Origin: DATLFA01 sp039934635
Lineage (GTDB): Bacteria > Actinomycetota > Acidimicrobiia > Acidimicrobiales > WLNW01
Assembly (NCBI GenBank): GCA_039934635.1
Contig: JBDTLT010000208.1
Span: 1 to 9,717 of the forward strand
Direction: 5' to 3'
DNA: 9,717 nucleotides
The notes under the pieces are model-generated. The model was not told where the DNA came from. It was given only the letters and a program-made list of their open reading frames with translations, and did no database searches. The translations under genes and the position numbers were made by a program. Shown in pieces: positions 6,214 through 9,717 of the stretch. How positions within the stretch are numbered: the first letter of the stretch is position 1; each line of letters opens with the position of its first letter.

Positions 6214-7346
6214 CCGACCGCGCTCTTACCGTGGCTGACTTCAAGGACGAATTCAATGCGTTGACCATCGACTCGCTGGCAACCGAGTTGTCACGCTCCT
6301 GGGCGGAGTTCCCGACTTCCCGCTGGCGTGTGCTCGCCTCGGCTCGCCTCGACGAACTCCGATTGTCCGAACGGATCGAGTTGTTTGCCGACGCGCTCGT
6401 GACCTGTTTGCCGGATGATTTCGGTGAAGCCGCCCAAATCATCGAGAGGGCGCTGTGCTCGCCGGCATTCACCGGATGGATGACAATGCCGGTCGGCACC
6501 TATGTCGCGAAGACGGGCATCGATCAGCCGGAAAGGGCGCTCGCCGTTCTCGCCGCATTGACGCCGCGATTTTCCAGTGAAGGGCCGATTCGGGTGTTCA
6601 TCGGAAACGTACTCCGAGCTGACGTTTCGGTTCCTGCGCGAGTGGGCCCACGTCCAGACGAGCACGTGCGGCGACTGGTTTCGGAAGGAACGCGGCCGCG
6701 ACTCCCGTGGGCGCGTCAGCTGCGAGCGTTCATCATCGACCCGACGCCGACGATCGCGTTGCTCGACCTTTTGTACGACGACCAATCACCATATGTGCGG
6801 CGATCCGTTGCGAATCACTTGAACGACATCAGCAAGGATCATCCCGAGCTGGTCGTCAACGTTGCGCGACGTTGGCTCTCGGCGAGCCCGCAACGCGTCG
6901 ACGTCGTTCGCCACGGCCTGCGAACCCTCATCAAACGCGGCGAACCGACGGCGCTCGAGATCCTCGGATTCGCGCACGACAGCACAGTCCGACTCGTCGA
7001 CCTCGTGTGCAAGCCGGCGGCCCTCGAGATTGGCGATGTGGCCACCTTCCGTTTCACCCTCGAGGCGGATGTCGAAACGCGCGCCGCGATCGACTACGTG
7101 GTGCACTACCAGGGCGCGTCGGGCTTGAAGGCGGGCAAGGTGTTCAAACTCACGACGAGAACACTCGCTGCAGGGCACCTGACGGCGTTCGAACGCCGCC
7201 ACCGTTTCGGGCACGTGTCGATCCGTCGCATACATCCAGGACCTCATCGAATCGACGTGCAGGTGAACGGGCGCGTCCTCGGCGGTGTCGACCTCACGAT
7301 CGAGGGGCCACTTTGTTCAGGTGGCGAGCCATTCGATCAAGGGTGA
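6210..7346 (+). CDS. AlkC-type DNA alkylation repair protein (HEAT-like repeats, C-terminal Ig-like domain) with an internal compensated frameshift
   Basis: A 378-residue protein of the AlkC/AlkD superfamily, predicted to excise alkylated bases from DNA. Residues about 10-260 form HEAT-like helical repeats, with the signatures HVRRLVSEGTRPRLPWARQL and SPYVRRSVANHLNDISKDHPE. Residues about 265-365 (KPAALEIGDVATFRFTLE ... HRIDVQVNGRVLGGVDLTIE) match the Ig-like C-terminal domain of the larger AlkC form. The start is TTG 6210, overlapping the SRPBCC stop and following a TAGGG; GTG 6231 is an alternative. Residues 132-148 do not fit the family in this frame, whereas the next frame over the same bases reads YSELTFRFLREWAH, the expected helix. 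A one-base excess near 6603 and a one-base deficit near 6653 explain this. Operon position after ArsR and SRPBCC suggests co-expression. Confidence 0.82.
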   Translation: MTDRALTVADFKDEFNALTIDSLATELSRSWAEFPTSRWRVLASARLDELRLSERIELFADALVTCLPDDFGEAAQIIERALCSPAFTGWMTMPVGTYVAKTGIDQPERALAVLAALTPRFSSEGPIRVFIGNVLRADVSVPARVGPRPDEHVRRLVSEGTRPRLPWARQLRAFIIDPTPTIALLDLLYDDQSPYVRRSVANHLNDISKDHPELVVNVARRWLSASPQRVDVVRHGLRTLIKRGEPTALEILGFAHDSTVRLVDLVCKPAALEIGDVATFRFTLEADVETRAAIDYVVHYQGASGLKAGKVFKLTTRTLAAGHLTAFERRHRFGHVSIRRIHPGPHRIDVQVNGRVLGGVDLTIEGPLCSGGEPFDQG

Positions 7347-7833
7347 GTACGGCTCGAGCGCGGCGACGCACCAGTCGACGATGGCTCGGAGCGCAGGCCC
7401 GCGGATCGGGTCGACGATCGAGTCGCGGTATGCGGCGAGGTCTTCGCCGCGAATCCCGACTCGGCCGGCGCCGACGAGCACAACCGAGTTGGTGATGCGC
7501 ATGATCGCGGCGGGACAGGTGCGGGGATCCCCTTCACCGGCCCAGAAGAGGAAGTCGATGTGCGTCTTGTCGGGGGGTCTTGTCAGTGCTGAACCGCGTA
7601 TCTCGGCTTATGCGAAAGAGTGACCGGCCGACGCGAGCTTCACCCCGCAATCTGGGATGAACGCGGGCCGGCAGCTCGATCGCGAGCGCGTCGACATGGA
7701 GCTTGGCGGGATCGGCGATTTCGCTCTTGTGGGTGTCGCGCTGGCTATCGAAGAAGGCCTTCGTGTTGTGGGCCGCGAGGCCCTCTAGGAACTCGAAGGC
7801 GCGCTGACTGAAGCCCATGAACGAGTCGGTCAT
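7317..7833 (-). pseudogene. DUF2461 (TIGR02453-like) gene, frameshifted and C-terminally short
   Basis: The first part, from ATG 7833, reads MTDSFMGFSQRAFEFLEG, NTKAFFDSQRDTH, ARVGRSLFRISRDTRFSTDKTP, the clear N-terminal half of DUF2461. At the six-G run 7572-7577 (C6 in the coding strand) the frame is lost and runs to a stop at 7534. Removing one C restores KTHIDFLFWAGEGDPRTCPA and then MRITNSVVLVGAGRVGIRGEDLAAYR, the family's second half, ending at TGA 7319-7317. The repaired product would be about 171 residues, shorter than the usual ~210-230, and the end does not resemble the normal tail. The last 30 bases overlap the AlkC gene on the other strand. It is the last gene of the - strand operon; the upstream frame is open back to the TfoX-like gene, so GTG 7869 is another possible start. 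Function of DUF2461 is unknown. Confidence 0.75.
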
Positions 7834-7932
7834 CGCTTGCGTCGGGGCTTGGCCGCAGGGAGACGACACGTAGTCGTGGGCTTCGTCGATGAACGTTCGC
7901 CAAGAACGCGTGCGCGAAGTGGGGATGGCGGC

Positions 7933-8181
7933 TCACTCACGAAAGCGGCGTCCCGCCGGTGCGAATGGTTCGGCCCGTCCTTCGGCAACGAGCCCATCGA
8001 CGCGCGCCTCGGGGAGCTTGACGAGCAGCGCGCCGGTGTGACGATCCCAGGACGCGAAGAACGCACCGTCGACCCGAAGGCAAGGTAGCCCCATCATCGT
8101 GGATCGGGTGACGTTCGGTCGGTCGAGGACGGCGTCAGCGAGCGACCAGAAGCGGCGTTCGTGGTCATCGATGTGGGTCAC
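7933..8181 (-). CDS. TfoX/MmcQ-YjbR-fold protein, ended early by TGA at a conserved Trp position
   Basis: The 82 residues include VTRSTMMGLPCLRVDGAFFASWD, TGALLVKLPEARVDGLVAEG and EPFAPAGRRFRE, the N-terminal and central part of small TfoX/YjbR-like proteins (usually about 110-120 residues). In relatives FRE is followed by a Trp and then IPT-type sequence. Here the next codon is TGA (7935-7933), and the same frame then reads AAIPTSRTRSWRTFIDEAHDYVSS, the expected C-terminal helix. One base (TGG to TGA) explains the break, so residues encoded at 7932-7834 are probably a detached tail. The start GTG 8181-8179 has a strong GAGGAG upstream and overlaps the SRPBCC stop by 17 nt. The TGA is unlikely to be selenocysteine because the position is a Trp, not a Cys. 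The biochemical role of this family is not defined. Confidence 0.75.
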   Translation of the reverse strand: MTHIDDHERRFWSLADAVLDRPNVTRSTMMGLPCLRVDGAFFASWDRHTGALLVKLPEARVDGLVAEGRAEPFAPAGRRFRE

Positions 8182-8644
8182 GGCGTAGCTCCTCGGGTGT
8201 CGGCACTCGCAGATTGGCGAACGGGTCGGTGCCGGGCGTTCGTCCTTCGCTCGCGTCGCGCAACCGAGCGAGGTAGTGCGTCCAACCGCCGTGGTGTGCG
8301 CCGGCGGCGAGGTCGTCGAGGCCACGATGCACGAGACGCAGTCGGGTGGTGTCGGGACCATCGGGGTGCAGATCGATTTCGACAACCGTCGAGCCTGGCG
8401 GGATCTCGACTTCGACGCGCTCCCATCCATAGCTGAACACGACGCGTCGATTGGGAACGAGCTCGACATAGGTGCCCGAGCACGTGTCGCCGTTGGCATG
8501 GGTCCAGCGGATCCGGCCGCCGGGAATCGGATCGAGCGTCGCGGTGTCCGCCATCCATTCCACGAAGAACTCGGGGTCGATGAGGTACTGGTACACAACG
8601 TCGGGCGGAGCGGCGATAGTGAGCTCTTGGACCACGAGTTTCAC
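8165..8644 (-). CDS. SRPBCC (AHSA1/START-like) domain protein, second copy
   Basis: A 159-residue SRPBCC protein. It opens with VVQELTIAAPPDVVYQYLIDPEFFVEWMADTATLDPIPGG, continues with the strands GDTCSGTYVELVPNRRVVFSYGWE and STVVEIDLHPDGPDTTRLRLVHRGL, and closes with the pocket helix GAHHGGWTHYLARL, all typical of the AHSA1 subgroup. The tail after residue 135 is Pro-rich and hydrophilic. The start is GTG 8644, overlapping the ArsR stop as GTGA, which marks coupling; upstream codons in the same frame are inside ArsR and are rejected. It is distinct in sequence from the copy at 5758-6213 and is not a recent duplicate. It overlaps the TfoX-like gene by 17 nt at its end. Ligand unknown. Confidence 0.87.
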   Translation of the reverse strand: MKLVVQELTIAAPPDVVYQYLIDPEFFVEWMADTATLDPIPGGRIRWTHANGDTCSGTYVELVPNRRVVFSYGWERVEVEIPPGSTVVEIDLHPDGPDTTRLRLVHRGLDDLAAGAHHGGWTHYLARLRDASEGRTPGTDPFANLRVPTPEELRRDPHR

Positions 8645-8979
8645 GACGTTTTTCGCTTCTTGACGCGGGTGGCCGAATGCCGCGCTTCGGCCGACGCTTT
8701 GAGCTTGGCGAGCGGTGACGCCCAAAACTCGTCGAGCCGAGCCGCGACTTCGGCGACGCGCTCGAGATCAGCGCGGTAGAGGCGTCTGTTGGCGTCCACC
8801 CGTACTTGCACGAGCCCCGCGTCGCGTAACAGCTTGAGATGCTGGCTCGCCGCCGACTTCGATAACCCCGCGGCGTCTGCTAATTCGGTGGCGGGTCGCT
8901 CACGGTCGAAGACAAGCTCGAGCATTGCTCGCCGCCCAGGGTGCGCCAGCGCGCGTAGGGAGTCTTCGAGAGGGCTCAC
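8641..8979 (-). CDS. ArsR-family winged-helix transcriptional regulator
   Basis: A 112-residue complete ArsR-type repressor. Helix 1 is EDSLRALAHPGRRAMLELV, with the HPGRR equivalent of the common DPTRR. The helix-turn-helix follows as ATELADAAGLSKSAASQHLKLLRDAGLV, and the wing as QVRVDANRRLYRAD. The C-terminal dimer helix is LERVAEVAARLDEFWASPLAKLKASAE, ending with a basic tail VKKRKTS. No cysteine metal-site motif is present, so it is not a classical metal sensor. The start GTG 8979 overlaps the previous gene's stop as GTGA, and its own stop overlaps the SRPBCC start. It probably controls this operon, perhaps through the inverted repeat upstream of 9518, but that is inference. Confidence 0.9.
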   Translation of the reverse strand: MSPLEDSLRALAHPGRRAMLELVFDRERPATELADAAGLSKSAASQHLKLLRDAGLVQVRVDANRRLYRADLERVAEVAARLDEFWASPLAKLKASAEARHSATRVKKRKTS

Positions 8980-9518
8980 ACGCGCCGTCCCATTGCACCC
9001 AGCAACCGGACGTCGGCGGTCGCATCCTCCGGCACCGCAACCACTGCACCCACGAGCCCGCTCTCGCGACCACGCTCGGGCATCTCCGGTAAGAACATGG
9101 CGATACACATCTCGACCAAGCCCGGGTCGAGCTCGACCGATTGTCCAGTGGCAGTAGCGAGATCCCAAGTGTGGATGACCGTGTCCATGATCGTGCCCAT
9201 CACCGCGTGGCCGATCGTCCATTCGAATCCCAACGGGGACATGCATACGCGTTCGAGCGCGCCGGGCTCCATGAGCGCCGATGCCGCCGCGTCGGCACCG
9301 TCGCTGAAATCAGTAGCGCTCGTACCGCTGAGCGGTGACGGAGGTTGGCCCGCGAGCGACGCTCGTAAGTACGCCGTGCTGCCGGTCATGTGATCAATCA
9401 GATTCTGCACCGACCATTCCGCGCACGGCGTCGGCAATTCCAACTGCTCTGGTGCAACAGCGCGCATGACTGCTATCGCTCCGTCGGTCGCTCGCCGGTA
9501 CATGTCGATCGGATCCAT
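8976..9518 (-). CDS. TIGR03086-family metal-binding protein (DinB/MDMPI-like fold)
   Basis: A 180-residue protein of the DinB / mycothiol-dependent maleylpyruvate isomerase N-terminal fold. Key blocks are LPTPCAEWSVQNLIDHMTGSTAYL, with H43 as a likely metal ligand, and MDTVIHTWDLATATGQ, with H116 and the WDLA motif, followed by LDPGLVE. These match the TIGR03086 group common in actinobacteria, where the fold often serves thiol-dependent (mycothiol) transferases; the substrate is unknown. The start ATG 9518 is chosen because GGAG lies 5 nt upstream; the frame extends to 9554 without a better site. It is the first gene of the - strand operon and its stop overlaps the ArsR start (GTGA). No defects are seen. 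Confidence 0.85.
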   Translation of the reverse strand: MDPIDMYRRATDGAIAVMRAVAPEQLELPTPCAEWSVQNLIDHMTGSTAYLRASLAGQPPSPLSGTSATDFSDGADAAASALMEPGALERVCMSPLGFEWTIGHAVMGTIMDTVIHTWDLATATGQSVELDPGLVEMCIAMFLPEMPERGRESGLVGAVVAVPEDATADVRLLGAMGRRV

Positions 9519-9560
9519 TGGCGCTCCAGGTTCAGCAACCCCGCAATTTAGCACTTCCTG

Positions 9561-9594
9561 AATCTACCGGCCGGCACTCACCGCTTGGCAAGCG
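9561..9594 (-). promoter_or_regulatory. possible promoter with overlapping palindrome ahead of the - strand operon
   Basis: On the - strand a TTGCCA (9591-9586) and a TAGATT (9566-9561) lie 19 nt apart, a loose match to a housekeeping promoter. The -35-like hexamer is inside the palindrome CGCTT-GGC-AAGCG (9582-9594). A palindrome over a -35 box is where an ArsR-type repressor could bind, and an ArsR gene is in the operon. The spacing is long and the boxes are imperfect, so this is tentative. Confidence 0.25.
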
Positions 9595-9706
9595 ATGTTC
9601 AGTCTCGATCTGGTCGTTCCGACGGGGCTGTAACGCGCTATGGCACCGGCGGCACTGTTCTTCGACGGATACCCGTCGACCAAGATTGACATTGAGGAGC
9701 AGGACG

Positions 9707-9717
9707 ATGGCGAACCT
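9707..9717 (+). CDS. start of a gene cut off by the right edge
   Basis: ATG 9707 follows AGGAG (9695-9699) with a 7-nt spacer, an excellent ribosome site, and is followed by codons for A-N and part of a third residue before the window ends. The beginning, MAN, equals that of the AhpD-like gene at 295, but three residues prove nothing. An alternative frame starting at ATG 9640 is open to the edge but lacks a comparable ribosome site. The product cannot be named. Confidence 0.5.

Noticed and set aside
9686..9691. TTGACA resembling a perfect -35 box
   Set aside because: It is only 15 nt before the ATG at 9707 and overlaps the ribosome site region, so it cannot serve as the -35 of that gene.
1..9717. 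Alternative genetic code with TGA as Trp, suggested by the TGA at 7933
   Set aside because: TGA ends many clearly complete genes here (885, 3224, 6213, 7346, 8641 and others) at the expected protein ends, so it is a normal stop.
9640..9717. Frame opening at ATG 9640 as the start of the right-edge gene
   Set aside because: No ribosome site upstream, whereas ATG 9707 in another frame has AGGAG at ideal spacing; only a longer sequence could decide.

Overview
The window is high-GC, densely packed bacterial DNA. Genes are short, with frequent GTG and TTG starts, 4-nt stop/start overlaps, and families common in Actinomycetota (mycothiol-enzyme-like DinB fold, ArsR-SRPBCC pairs, AlkC, DM13, orphan radical SAM). 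An actinobacterium, perhaps an Acidimicrobiia-type environmental lineage, is my inference; there is no marker gene to prove it.

Layout. Left edge (1-885, + strand): the end of a peroxiredoxin-like gene, then a complete AhpD-like/carboxymuconolactone decarboxylase-fold gene. Next (891-3224): a radical SAM protein on the - strand, divergent from a lipoprotein with a discoidin-like C-terminal domain on the + strand. Then, on the - strand, a membrane-anchored DM13 protein (3349-3957) lies downstream of the most notable gene (4086-5360): a glycine/sarcosine/betaine reductase component B (GrdB/PF07355)-like protein. This gene is cut by an in-frame TGA exactly where relatives have the first cysteine of a CxxC redox motif. 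It reads as a single selenoprotein gene with a UxxC motif.

Right half: two similar modules converge. The + strand module (5513-7346) is ArsR (N-terminus lost or frameshifted), SRPBCC, and an AlkC-type DNA alkylation repair protein, joined by ATGA and TTGA overlaps. The - strand module (9518 down to 7317) is a TIGR03086/DinB-like protein, ArsR, SRPBCC, a TfoX/YjbR-fold protein and DUF2461, joined by GTGA, GTGA and a 17-nt overlap. The last two genes are damaged: a TGA replaces an expected Trp codon, and there is a frameshift at a six-base homopolymer. AlkC carries a compensated +1/-1 frameshift. Damage is concentrated in 5466-7935, so either sequencing indels or local gene decay must be considered there; the genes outside this block look intact. 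A new + strand gene begins at 9707 and runs off the window.

No tRNA, rRNA, CRISPR array, transposase or phage gene was seen. No stretch over 300 bases lacks a gene.
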